NCBI RefSeq assembly: GCF_950023065.1
Contig: NC_088681.1
Location: forward strand, 58,438,836-58,502,835
DNA length: 64,000 nucleotides
Reading direction: 5' to 3'
Origin: Planococcus citri
Lineage: Eukaryota; Arthropoda; Insecta; Hemiptera; Pseudococcidae
In this document: positions 45,882 to 59,274 of the stretch, one piece after another
Position numbering within the stretch: position 1 is the stretch's first letter
Layout: each line of letters begins with the position of its first letter
Position numbers and translations under genes: made by a program
The notes under the pieces: model-generated
Seen by the model: the letters and a program-made list of their open reading frames with translations, nothing else
The model's database searches: none
What the model was told of the DNA's origin: nothing

Positions 45882-46160
45882 GTTCTAGATAAGGAACTAA
45901 ATACCAGGTATGGAAATACGCCATTTTCGGTTATAGATTTCGTAGTTTTGACAGTGATGTGATTTTTTAATTTCAGTCATATAATGAAATGGAATCAAAA
46001 AAATGGTGGGAAAATGTCTATTTTGCATATTAAAATGAATATGAGGTGAAAAAGTAACGTAAATTGGCGGTATTATTAATAAATTGGGAACTTGAAAATT
46101 TTTTTCTATAACCAAAGATGGCGTATTTCCATACCTGGTATTTAGTTCCTTAGTTCTAGA
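45882..46160. mobile_element. hAT-type MITE inserted in the satellite
   Basis: The element is 45890-46152 (263 bp). Its ends are TAAGGAACTAAATACC and the inverse GGTATTTAGTTCCTTA, and the inverted repeat extends to about 45 bp with mismatches. An exact 8-bp direct repeat GTTCTAGA flanks it (45882-45889, 46153-46160). TAAGG fits the YARNG start of hAT termini. The paralogous monomer at about 44010-44018 has a single GTTCTAGA, giving the empty site. No coding capacity. Confidence 0.9.
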
Positions 46161-46451
46161 TAGTGTCCGTAACTTCCACCAGTTTAGAGCAGTGTCTGTC
46201 ACCGCCACTGGTTTTAAGAGTGCTTATCACTACCACTTGTTTTCAGTAGTATCTGTCACCACCACTGGTTTTGAGCAGTGTCTGTTACAAACACTGGTTT
46301 TAAACAGTGTATGGCACAAACATTGGTTCTAAACAGTGGCTGTCACTACCACTGATTTTGAACAGTGTCTGTTACAAACACTGGTTTTAAACAGTGTCTG
46401 TCACTACCACTGGTTTTAAACAGTGTCTGTCACTACAACTGGTTTTAAACT

Positions 46452-49282
46452 GTGTCTGTCACAAACACTGGTTTTAAACAGTTTCTGTCACTACCACTGA
46501 TTTTGAGAAGTGTCTGTTACAAACACAGGTTTGAACAGTGTCTGTCACAAACACTGATTTTGAGCAGTGTCTGTTACAAACACAGGTTTAAACAGTGTCT
46601 GTCACAAACACTGATTTTAAACCGTGTCTGTCACTGCCACTGGTCTTAGACAGTGTCTGTCACTACCACTGGTTTTGAGCAGTGTCTGTCACAAACACTG
46701 GTTTCAAACAATGTATGTCACAAACTCTGGTTCTAAACAGTGTCTGTCACTACCACTGGTTTTAGACAGTGTCTGTCACTACCACTGGTTTTAAACAGTG
46801 CCTGTCACAAACACTGGTTTCAAACAGTGTATGTCACAAACACTGGTTCTAAACAGTGTTTGACACTAGTACTGGTTTTAAACAGTGTCTGTGACGAACA
46901 CTTGTTTTGAGCAGTGTCTGTCCCTACCACTGGTTTCAAACAGTGTCTGTCACAAACACGGGTTCTGAACAGTGTCTGTTACTATACCACTGATTTTGAG
47001 CAATGTCTGTCACAAACACTGGTTCTAAACAGCGTCTGTCACTACCACTGATTTTGAGCAGTATTCGTTACAAACACTGGTTTTAACAGTGTCTGTCACA
47101 AACACTGGTTCTAAACTGTGTCTGTCACTACCGCTGACTTTGAGCAGTGTCTGTCACCATATCACTTGTTTTAAACAGTGTATACTGGCTTCATACAGTG
47201 TCTGTCACCACCACTGGTTTTGAGCAGTGTCTGTTACAAACACTGGTTTTAAACAGTGTCTGTCACTACCACTGGATTCAAACAGTGTCTGTCACTATAC
47301 TGGTTTTGAGCAGTGTCTGTCACAAACACTGGTTTTAAACAGTGTTTGTCACTGCCACTGGTTTTAAACAGTGTTTGTCACTTCCACTGGATTTAAGCAA
47401 TGTCTGTCACTACCACTGGTTTTGAGCAGTGTCTGTCTCCATATAACTTGTTTTAAACAGTGTATACTGGTTTTAAACAGTGTCTGTCACTACCACTGAT
47501 TTTGAGCAGTGTCTGTCACTACCACTGATTCTGAGCAGTGTCTGTTACAAACACTGGTTTTAAACAGTGTCCGTCATAAACACTGGTTTTAAACAGTGTC
47601 TGTCACAAACACTGGTTCTAAACAGTGGCTGTCACTACCACTGATTTTGAGCAGTGTCTGTTACAAACACTGGTTTTAAACAGTGTCTGTCACTACCACT
47701 GGATTCAAACAGTGTCTGTCACTACCACTGGTTTTGAGCAGTGTCTGTCACTACCACTGATTTTGAGCAGTGTCTGTCACTACCACAGATTCTGAGCAGT
47801 GTCTGTTACAAACACCGGTTTTAAACAGTGTTTGTCACTATGACTGGATTTCAACAGTGTCTGTCACTACCACTGGTTTTGAGCAGTGTCTGTTACAAAC
47901 ACTGTTTTTAAACAGTGTCTGTCATAAATACTGGTTTTAAACAGTGTCTGTCACAAACACTAGTTCTAAACCGTGTCTGTCACTACCGTTGATTTTGAGC
48001 AGTGTCTGTCACCATATCGCTTGTTTTAAACAGTGTATACTGGTTTCAAACCGTGTCTGTCACTACCTTTGGTTTTGAGCAGTGTCGGTTACAAACACTG
48101 GTTTTAAACAGTGTTTGTCACTGCCACTGGTTTTAAACAGTGCTTGTCACGTCCACTGGTTTTAGGCAGTGTCTGTCACTTCCACTGGTTTTAAACAGTG
48201 TCTGTCACTATCACTGGTTTTGAGCAGTGTCTGTCACAAACACTGGTTTTGAACAGTGTCTGTCACTACCACTGATTTTGAGCAGTGTCTGTTACAAACA
48301 CATGTTTAAACAGTGTCTGTCACAAACACTGATCTAAACTGTGTCTGTCACTGCCACTGGTTTTAGACAGTGTCTGTCACGACCACTGGTTTTGAGCAGT
48401 GTCTGTCACAAAGACTGGTTTCAAACAATGTATGTAACAAACTCTGGTTTTAAACAGTGTCTGTCACAAACACTAGTTCTAAACTGTGTCGGTCACTACC
48501 GCTATTTTGAGCAGTGTCTGTCACCATATCACTTGTTTTAAACAGTGTATACTGGTTTCAAACCGTGTCTGTCACTACCACTGGTTTTGAGCAGTGTCTG
48601 TTACAAACACTGGTTTTAAACAGTGTTTGTCACTGCCACTGGTTTTAAACAGTGCTTGTGACGTCCACTGGTTTTAGCCAGTGTCTGTCACTTCCACTGG
48701 ATTTAAACAATGTCTGTCACTACCACCGGTTTTGAGCAGTGTCTGTCTCCATATAACTTGTTTTAAACAGTGTATACTGGTTTTAAACAGTGTCTGTCAC
48801 TATCACTGGTTTTGAGCAGTGTCTGTCACAAACACTGGTTTTGAACAGTGTCTGTCACTACCACTGATTTTGAGCAGTGTCTGTTACAAACACAGGTTTA
48901 AACAGTGTCTGTCACAAACACTGGTTCTAAACTGTGTCTGTCACTGCCACTGGTTTTAGACAGTGTCTGTCACGACCACTAGTTTTGAGCAGTGTCTGTC
49001 ACAAAGACTGGTTTCAAACAATGTATGTAACAAACTCTGGTTCTAAACAGTGTCTGTCACTACCACTAGTTTTGAGCAGTGTCTTATCACAAACAATGGT
49101 TTTAGACAGTGTCTGTCACTACCACTGGTTTTAAACAGTGTCTGTCACAAACACTGGTTTCAAACAGTGTATGTCACAAACACTGGTTGTAAACAGTGTC
49201 TGTCACTACCACTGATTTTGAGCAGTGTCTGTCACTACCACTGATTTTGAGCAGTGTCTGTCACTACCACTGGTTTTAAACT
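46452..49282. repeat. Higher-order unit A (2,831 bp)
   Basis: Begins at the landmark TCTGTCACAAACACTGG/TTTTAAACAGTTTCTGTCAC pair. Internal landmarks lie at +695, +1889 and +2482. It is essentially the same as unit E except that E lacks about 145 bp near its end. Confidence 0.85.
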
Positions 49283-52053
49283 GTGTCTGTCACAAACACT
49301 GGTTTTAAACAGTTTCTGTCACTACCACTGATTTTGAGAAGTGTCTGTTACAAACACAGGTTTGAACAGTGTCTGTCACAAACACTGATTTTGAGCAGTG
49401 TCTGTTACAAACACAGGTTTAAACAGTGTCTGTCACAAACACTGATTTTAAACCGTGTCTGTCACTGCCACTGGTCTTAGACAGTGTCTGTCACTACCAC
49501 TGGTTTTGAGCAGTGTCTGTCACAAACACTGGTTTCAAACAATGTATGTCACAAACTCTGGTTCTAAACAGTGTCTGTCACTACCACTGGTTTTAGACAG
49601 TGTCTGTCACTACCACTGGTTTTAAACAGTGCCTGTCACAAACACTGGTTTCAAACAGTGTATGTCACAAACACTGGTTCTAAACAGTGTTTGACACTAG
49701 TACTGGTTTTAAACAGTGTCTGTGACGAACACTTGTTTTGAGCAGTGTCTGTCCCTACCACTGGTTTCAAACAGTGTCTGTCACAAACACTGGTTCTAAA
49801 CAGCGTCTGTCACTACCACTGATTTTGAGCAGTATTCGTTACAAACACTGGTTTTAACAGTGTCTGTCACAAACACTGGTTCTAAACTGTGTCTGTCACT
49901 ACCGCTGACTTTGAGCAGTGTCTGTCACCATATCACTTGTTTTAAACAGTGTATACTGGCTTCATACAGTGTCTGTCACCACCACTGGTTTTGAGCAGTG
50001 TCTGTTACAAACACTGGTTTTAAACAGTGTCTGTCACTACCACTGGATTCAAACAGTGTCTGTCACTATACTGGTTTTGAGCAGTGTCTGTCACAAACAC
50101 TGGTTTTAAACAGTGTTTGTCACTGCCACTGGTTTTAAACAGTGTTTGTCACTTCCACTGGATTTAAGCAATGTCTGTCACTACCACTGGTTTTGAGCAG
50201 TGTCTGTCTCCATATAACTTGTTTTAAACAGTGTATACTGGTTTTAAACAGTGTCTGTCACTACCACTGATTTTGAGCAGTGTCTGTCACTACCACTGAT
50301 TCTGAGCAGTGTCTGTTACAAACACTGGTTTTAAACAGTGTCCGTCATAAACACTGGTTTTAAACAGTGTCTGTCACAAACACTGGTTCTAAACAGTGGC
50401 TGTCACTACCACTGATTTTGAGCAGTGTCTGTTACAAACACTGGTTTTAAACAGTGTCTGTCACTACCACTGGATTCAAACAGTGTCTGTCACTACCACT
50501 GGTTTTGAGCAGTGTCTGTCACTACCACTGATTTTGAGCAGTGTCTGTCACTACCACAGATTCTGAGCAGTGTCTGTTACAAACACCGGTTTTAAACAGT
50601 GTTTGTCACTATGACTGGATTTCAACAGTGTCTGTCACTACCACTGGTTTTGAGCAGTGTCTGTTACAAACACTGTTTTTAAACAGTGTCTGTCATAAAT
50701 ACTGGTTTTAAACAGTGTCTGTCACAAACACTAGTTCTAAACCGTGTCTGTCACTACCGTTGATTTTGAGCAGTGTCTGTCACCATATCGCTTGTTTTAA
50801 ACAGTGTATACTGGTTTCAAACCGTGTCTGTCACTACCTTTGGTTTTGAGCAGTGTCGGTTACAAACACTGGTTTTAAACAGTGTTTGTCACTGCCACTG
50901 GTTTTAAACAGTGCTTGTCACGTCCACTGGTTTTAGGCAGTGTCTGTCACTTCCACTGGTTTTAAACAGTGTCTGTCACTATCACTGGTTTTGAGCAGTG
51001 TCTGTCACAAACACTGGTTTTGAACAGTGTCTGTCACTACCACTGATTTTGAGCAGTGTCTGTTACAAACACATGTTTAAACAGTGTCTGTCACAAACAC
51101 TGATCTAAACTGTGTCTGTCACTGCCACTGGTTTTAGACAGTGTCTGTCACGACCACTGGTTTTGAGCAGTGTCTGTCACAAAGACTGGTTTCAAACAAT
51201 GTATGTAACAAACTCTGGTTTTAAACAGTGTCTGTCACAAACACTAGTTCTAAACTGTGTCGGTCACTACCGCTATTTTGAGCAGTGTCTGTCACCATAT
51301 CACTTGTTTTAAACAGTGTATACTGGTTTCAAACCGTGTCTGTCACTACCACTGGTTTTGAGCAGTGTCTGTTACAAACACTGGTTTTAAACAGTGTTTG
51401 TCACTGCCACTGGTTTTAAACAGTGCTTGTGACGTCCACTGGTTTTAGCCAGTGTCTGTCACTTCCACTGGATTTAAACAATGTCTGTCACTACCACCGG
51501 TTTTGAGCAGTGTCTGTCTCCATATAACTTGTTTTAAACAGTGTATACTGGTTTTAAACAGTGTCTGTCACTATCACTGGTTTTGAGCAGTGTCTGTCAC
51601 AAACACTGGTTTTGAACAGTGTCTGTCACTACCACTGATTTTGAGCAGTGTCTGTTACAAACACAGGTTTAAACAGTGTCTGTCACAAACACTGGTTCTA
51701 AACTGTGTCTGTCACTGCCACTGGTTTTAGACAGTGTCTGTCACGACCACTAGTTTTGAGCAGTGTCTGTCACAAAGACTGGTTTCAAACAATGTATGTA
51801 ACAAACTCTGGTTCTAAACAGTGTCTGTCACTACCACTAGTTTTGAGCAGTGTCTTATCACAAACAATGGTTTTAGACAGTGTCTGTCACTACCACTGGT
51901 TTTAAACAGTGTCTGTCACAAACACTGGTTTCAAACAGTGTATGTCACAAACACTGGTTGTAAACAGTGTCTGTCACTACCACTGATTTTGAGCAGTGTC
52001 TGTCACTACCACTGATTTTGAGCAGTGTCTGTCACTACCACTGGTTTTAAACT
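49283..52053. repeat. Higher-order unit B (2,771 bp)
   Basis: Matches unit A but lacks 60 bp (two monomers around the ACGGGTTCTGAACAG landmark), so later landmarks fall at +635, +1829 and +2422. The very high similarity to A implies recent duplication. Confidence 0.85.
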
Positions 52054-54204
52054 GTGTCTGTCACAAACACTGGTTTTAAACAGTTTCTGTCACTACCACT
52101 GATTTTGAGAAGTGTCTGTTACAAACACAGGTTTGAACAGTGTCTGTCACAAACACTGATTTTGAGCAGTGTCTGTTACAAACACAGGTTTAAACAGTGT
52201 CTGTCACAAACACTGATTTTAAACCGTGTCTGTCACTGCCACTGGTCTTAGACAGTGTCTGTCACTACCACTGGTTTTGAGCAGTGTCTGTCACAAACAC
52301 TGGTTTCAAACAATGTATGTCACAAACTCTGGTTCTAAACAGTGTCTGTCACTACCACTGGTTTTAGACAGTGTCTGTCACTACCACTGGTTTTAAACAG
52401 TGCCTGTCACAAACACTGGTTTCAAACAGTGTATGTCACAAACACTGGTTCTAAACAGTGTTTGACACTAGTACTGGTTTTAAACAGTGTCTGTGACGAA
52501 CACTTGTTTTGAGCAGTGTCTGTCCCTACCACTGGTTTCAAACAGTGTCTGTCACAAACACTGGTTCTAAACAGCGTCTGTCACTACCACTGATTTTGAG
52601 CAGTATTCGTTACAAACACTGGTTTTAACAGTGTCTGTCACAAACACTGGTTCTAAACTGTGTCTGTCACTACCGCTGACTTTGAGCAGTGTCTGTCACC
52701 ATATCACTTGTTTTAAACAGTGTATACTGGCTTCATACAGTGTCTGTCACCACCACTGGTTTTGAGCAGTGTCTGTTACAAACACTGGTTTTAAACAGTG
52801 TCTGTCACAAACATTGGTTCTAAACAGTGGCTGTCACTACCACTGATTTTGAGCAGTGTCTGTTACAAACACTGGTTTTAAACAGTGTCTGTCACTACCA
52901 CTGGATTCAAACAGTGTCTGTCACTACCACTGGTTTTGAGCAGTGTCTGTCACTACCACTGATTCTGAGCAGTGTCTGTTACAAACACTGGTTTTAAACA
53001 GTGTCCGTCATAAACACTGGTTTTAAACAGTGTCTGTCACAAACACTGGTTCTAAACAGTGGCTGTCACTACCACTGATTTTGAGCAGTGTCTGTTACAA
53101 ACACTGGTTTTAAACAGTGTCTGTCACTACCACTGGATTCAAACAGTGTCTGTCACTACCACTGGTTTTGAGCAGTGTCTGTCACTACCACTGATTTTGA
53201 GCAGTGTCTGTCACTACCACAGATTCTGAGCAGTGTCTGTTACAAACACTGGTTTTAAACAGTGTTTGTCACTATGACTGGATTTCAACAGTGTCTGTCA
53301 CTACCACTGGTTTTGAGCAGTGTCTGTTACAAACACTGTTTTTAAACAGTGTCTGTCATAAATACTGGTTTTAAACAGTGTCTGTCACAAACACTAGTTC
53401 TAAACCGTGTCTGTCACTACCGTTGATTTTGAGCAGTGTCTGTCACCATATCACTTGTTTTAAACAGTGTATACTGGTTTCAAACCGTGTCTGTCACTAC
53501 CTTTGGTTTTGAGCAGTGTCTGTTACAAACACTGGTTTTAAACAGTGTTTGTCACTGCCACTGGTTTTAAACAGTGCTTGTGACATCCACTGGTTTTAGC
53601 CAGTGTCTGTCACTTCCACTGGATTTAAACAATGTCTGTCACTACCACCGGTTTTGAGCAGTGTCTGTCTCCATATAACTTGTTTTAAACAGTGTATACT
53701 GGTTTTAAACAGTGTCTGTCACTATCACTGGTTTTGAGCAGTGTCTGTCACAAACACTGGTTTTGAACAGTGTCTGTCACTACCACTGATTTTGAGCAGT
53801 GTCTGTTACAAACACAGGTTTAAACAGTGTCTGTCACAAACACTGGTTCTAAACTGTGTCTGTCACTGCCACTGGTTTTAGACAGTGTCTGTCAGGACCA
53901 CTGGTTTTGAGCAGTGTCTGTCACAAAGACTGGTTTCAAACAATGTATGTAACAAACTCTGGTTCTAAACAGTGTCTGTCACTACCACTAGTTTTGAGCA
54001 GTGTCTTATCACAAACAATGGTTTTAGACAGTGTCTGTCACTACCACTGGTTTTAAACAGTGTCTGTCACAAACACTGGTTTCAAACAGTGTATGTCACA
54101 AACACTGGTTGTAAACAGTGTCTGTCACTACCACTGATTTTGAGCAGTGTCTGTCACTACCACTGATTTTGAGCAGTGTCTGTCACTACCACTGGTTTTA
54201 AACT
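52054..54204. repeat. Higher-order unit C (2,151 bp)
   Basis: Same start landmark as A and B but with an internal deletion and rearrangement of several hundred bp. Landmark offsets (+1802, +1918) are identical to unit F, 7,221 bp downstream. Confidence 0.85.
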
Positions 54205-56588
54205 GTGTCTGTCACAAACACTGGTTTTAAACAGTTTCTGTCACTACCACTGATTTTGAGAAGTGTCTGTTACAAACACAGGTTTGAACAGTGTCTGTCA
54301 CAAACACTGATTTTGAGCAGTGTCTGTTACAAACACAGGTTTAAACAGTGTCTGTCACAAACACTGATTTTAAACCGTGTCTGTCACTGCCACTGGTCTT
54401 AGACAGTGTCTGTCACTACCACTGGTTTTGAGCAGTGTCTGTCACAACACCGGTTTCAAACAATGTATGTCACAAACTCTGGTTCTAAACAGTGTCTGTC
54501 ACTACCACTGGTTTTAGACAGTGTCTGTCACTACCACTGGTTTTAAACAGTGCCTGTCACAAACACTGGTTTCAAACAGTGTATGTCACAAACACTGGTT
54601 CTAAACAGTGTTTGACACTAGTACTGGTTTTAAACAGTGTCTGTGACGAACACTTGTTTTGAGCAGTGTCTGTCCCTACCACTGGTTTCAAACAGTGTCT
54701 GTCACAAACACGGGTTCTGAACAGTGTCTGTTACTATACCACTGATTTTGAGCAATGTCTGTCACAAACACTGGTTCTAAACAGCGTCTGTCACTACCAC
54801 TGATTTTGAGCAGTATTCGTTACAAACACTGGTTTTAACAGTGTCTGTCACAAACACTGGTACTAAACTGTGTCTGTCACTACCGCTGACTTTGAGCAGT
54901 GTCTGTCACCATATCACTTGTTTTAAACAGTGTATACTGGCTTCATACAGTGTCTGTCACCACCACTGGTTTTGAGCAGTGTCTGTTACAAACACTGGTT
55001 TTAAACAGTGTCTGTCACAAACATTGGTTCTAAACAGTGGCTGTCACTACCACTGATTTTGAGCAGTGTCTGTTACAAACACTGGTTTTAAACAGTGTCT
55101 GTCACTACCACTGGATTCAAACAGTGTCTGTCACTACCACTGGTTTTGAGCAGTGTCTGTCACTACCACTGATTCTGAGCAGTGTCTGTTACAAACACTG
55201 GTTTTAAACAGTGTCCGTCATAAACACTGGTTTTAAACAGTGTCTGTCACAAACACTGGTTCTAAACAGTGGCTGTCACTACCACTGATTTTGAGCAGTG
55301 TCTGTTACAAACACTGGTTTTAAACAGTGTCTGTCACTACCACTGGATTCAAACAGTGTCTGTCACTACCACTGGTTTTGAGCAGTGTCTGTCACTACCA
55401 CTGATTTTGAGCAGTGTCTGTCACTACCACAGATTCTGAGCAGTGTCTGTTACAAACACTGGTTTTAAACAGTGTTTGTCACTATGACTGGATTTCAACA
55501 GTGTCTGTCACTACCACTGGTTTTGAGCAGTGTCTGTTACAAACACTGTTTTTAAACAGTGTCTGTCATAAATACTGGTTTTAAACAGTGTCTGTCACAA
55601 ACACTAGTTCTAAACCGTGTCTGTCACTACCGTTGATTTTGAGCAGTGTCTGTCACCATATCACTTGTTTTAAACAGTGTATACTGGTTTCAAACCGTGT
55701 CTGTCACTACCTTTGGTTTTGAGCAGTGTCTGTTACAAACACTGGTTTTAAACAGTGTTTGTCACTGCCACTGGTTTTAAACAGTGCTTGTCACGTCCAC
55801 TGGTTTTAGGCAGTGTCTGTCACTTCCACTGGATTTAAACAATGTCTGTCACTACCACCGGTTTTGAGCAGTGTCTGTCTCCATATAACTTGTTTTAAAC
55901 AGTGTATACTGGTTTTAAACAGTGGCTGTCACTATCACTGGTTTTGAGCAGTGTCTGTCACAAACACTGGTTTGGAACAGTGTCTGTCACTACCACTGAT
56001 TTTGAGCAGTGTCTGTTACAAACCCAGGTTTAAACAGTGTCTGTCACAAACACTGATCTAAACTGTGTCTGTCACTGCCACTGGTTTTTAGCAGTGTCTG
56101 TCACAAAGACTGGTTCTAAACAGTGGCTGTCACTACCACTGATTTTGAGCAGTGTCTGTTACAAACACTGGTTTTAAACAGTGTCTGTCACTACCACTGG
56201 ATTCAAACAGTGTCTGTCACTACCACTGGTTTTGAGCAGTGTCTGTCACTACCACTGATTTTGAGCAGTGTCTGTCACTACCACAGATTCTGAGCAGTGT
56301 CTGTTACAAACACTGGTTTTAAACAGTGTTTGTCACTATGACTGGATTTCAACAGTGTCTGTCACTACCACTGGTTTTGAGCAGTGTCTGTTACAAACAC
56401 TGTTTTTAAACAGTGTCTGTCATAAATACTGGTTTTAAACAGTGTCTGTCACAAACACTAGTTCTAAACCGTGTCTGTCACTACCGTTGATTTTGAGCAG
56501 TGTCTGTCACCATATCACTTGTTTTAAACAGTGTCTGTCACTACCACTGGTTTTAAACAGTGTCTGTCACTACAACTGGTTTTAAACT
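54205..56588. repeat. Higher-order unit D (2,384 bp)
   Basis: Contains an internal 854-bp tandem duplication (the CACCATATCACTTG landmark at about 55656 and 56510). The same feature is in unit G. Its end, near 56523, switches abruptly to another monomer order, marking a recombination junction with unit E. Confidence 0.8.
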
Positions 56589-59274
56589 GTGTCTGTCACA
56601 AACACTGGTTTTAAACAGTTTCTGTCACTACCACTGATTTTGAGAAGTGTCTGTTACAAACACAGGTTTGAACAGTGTCTGTCACAAACACTGATTTTGA
56701 GCAGTGTCTGTTACAAACACAGGTTTAAACAGTGTCTGTCACAAACACTGATTTTAAACCGTGTCTGTCACTGCCACTGGTCTTAGACAGTGTCTGTCAC
56801 TACCACTGGTTTTGAGCAGTGTCTGTCACAAACACTGGTTTCAAACAATGTATGTCACAAACTCTGGTTCTAAACAGTGTCTGTCACTACCACTGGTTTT
56901 AGACAGTGTCTGTCACTACCACTGGTTTTAAACAGTGCCTGTCACAAACACTGGTTTCAAACAGTGTATGTCACAAACACTGGTTCTAAACAGTGTTTGA
57001 CACTAGTACTGGTTTTAAACAGTGTCTGTGACGAACACTTGTTTTGAGCAGTGTCTGTCCCTACCACTGGTTTCAAACAGTGTCTGTCACAAACACGGGT
57101 TCTGAACAGTGTCTGTTACTATACCACTGATTTTGAGCAATGTCTGTCACAAACACTGGTTCTAAACAGCGTCTGTCACTACCACTGATTTTGAGCAGTA
57201 TTCGTTACAAACACTGTTTTTAACAGTGTCTGTCACAAACACTGGTTCTAAACTGTGTCTGTCACTACCGCTGACTTTGAGCAGTGTCTGTCACCATATC
57301 ACTTGTTTTAAACAGTGTATACTGGCTTCATACAGTGTCTGTCACCACCACTGGTTTTGAGCAGTGTCTGTTACAAACACTGGTTTTAAACAGTGTCTGT
57401 CACTACCACTGGATTCAAACAGTGTCTGTCACTATACTGGTTTTGAGCAGTGTCTGTCACAAACACTGGTTTTAAACAGTGTTTGTCACTGCCACTGGTT
57501 TTAAACAGTGTTTGTCACTTCCACTGGATTTAAGCAATGTCTGTCACTACCACTGGTTTTGAGCAGTGTCTGTCTCCATATAACTTGTTTTAAACAGTGT
57601 ATACTGGTTTTAAACAGTGTCTGTCACTACCACTGATTTTGAGCAGTGTCTGTCACTACCACTGATTCTGAGCAGTGTCTGTTACAAACACTGGTTTTAA
57701 ACAGTGTCCGTCATAAACACTGGTTTTAAACAGTGTCTGTCACAAACACTGGTTCTAAACAGTGGCTGTCACTACCACTGATTTTGAGCAGTGTCTGTTA
57801 CAAACACTGGTTTTAAACAGTGTCTGTCACTACCACTGGATTCAAACAGTGTCTGTCACTACCACTGGTTTTGAGCAGTGTCTGTCACTACCACTGATTT
57901 TGAGCAGTGTCTGTCACTACCACAGATTCTGAGCAGTGTCTGTTACAAACACCGGTTTTAAACAGTGTTTGTCACTATGACTGGATTTCAACAGTGTCTG
58001 TCACTACCACTGGTTTTGAGCAGTGTCTGTTACAAACACTGTTTTTAAACAGTGTCTGTCATAAATACTGGTTTTAAACAGTGTCTGTCACAAACACTAG
58101 TTCTAAACCGTGTCTGTCACTACCGTTGATTTTGAGCAGTGTCTGTCACCATATCGCTTGTTTTAAACAGTGTATACTGGTTTCAAACCGTGTCTGTCAC
58201 TACCTTTGGTTTTGAGCAGTGTCGGTTACAAACACTGGTTTTAAACAGTGTTTGTCACTGCCACTGCTTTTAAACAGTGCTTGTCACGTCCACTGGTTTT
58301 AGGCAGTGTCTGTCACTTCCACTGGTTTTAAACAGTGTCTGTCACTATCACTGGTTTTGAGCAGTGTCTGTCACAAACACTGGTTTTGAACAGTGTCTGT
58401 CACTACCACTGATTTTGAGCAGTGTCTGTTACAAACACATGTTTAAACAGTGTCTGTCACAAACACTGATCTAAACTGTGTCTGTCACTGCCACTGGTTT
58501 TAGACAGTGTCTGTCACGACCACTGGTTTTGAGCAGTGTCTGTCACAAAGACTGGTTTCAAACAATGTATGTAACAAACTCTGGTTTTAAACAGTGTCTG
58601 TCACAAACACTAGTTCTAAACTGTGTCGGTCACTACCGCTATTTTGAGCAGTGTCTGTCACCATATCACTTGTTTTAAACAGTGTATACTGGTTTCAAAC
58701 CGTGTCTGTCACTACCACTGGTTTTGAGCAGTGTCTGTTACAAACACTGGTTTTAAACAGTGTTTGTCACTGCCACTGGTTTTAAACAGTGCTTGTGACG
58801 TCCACTGGTTTTAGCCAGTGTCTGTCACTTCCACTGGATTTAAACAATGTCTGTCACTACCACCGGTTTTGAGCAGTGTCTGTCTCCATATAACTTGTTT
58901 TAAACAGTGTATACTGGTTTTAAACAGTGTCTGTCACTATCACTGGTTTTGAGCAGTGTCTGTCACAAACACTGGTTTTGAACAGTGTCTGTCACTACCA
59001 CTGATTTTGAGCAGTGTCTGTTACAAACACAGGTTTAAACAGTGTCTGTCACAAACACTGGTTCTAAACTGTGTCTGTCACTGCCACTGGTTTTAGACAG
59101 TGTCTGTCACGACCACTAGTTTTGAGCAGTGTCTGTCACAAAGACTGGTTTCAAACAATGTATGTAACAAACTCTGGTTCTAAACAGTGTCTGTCACTAC
59201 CACTAGTTTTGAGCAGTGTCTTATCACAAACAATGGTTTTAGACAGTGTCTGTCACTACCACTGGTTTTAAACT
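56589..59274. repeat. Higher-order unit E (2,686 bp)
   Basis: Landmark offsets +695, +1889 and +2482 equal those of unit A. It then lacks about 145 bp (five monomers) before the next unit starts. E therefore descends from an A-like unit, not from its neighbours C and D. Confidence 0.85.
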
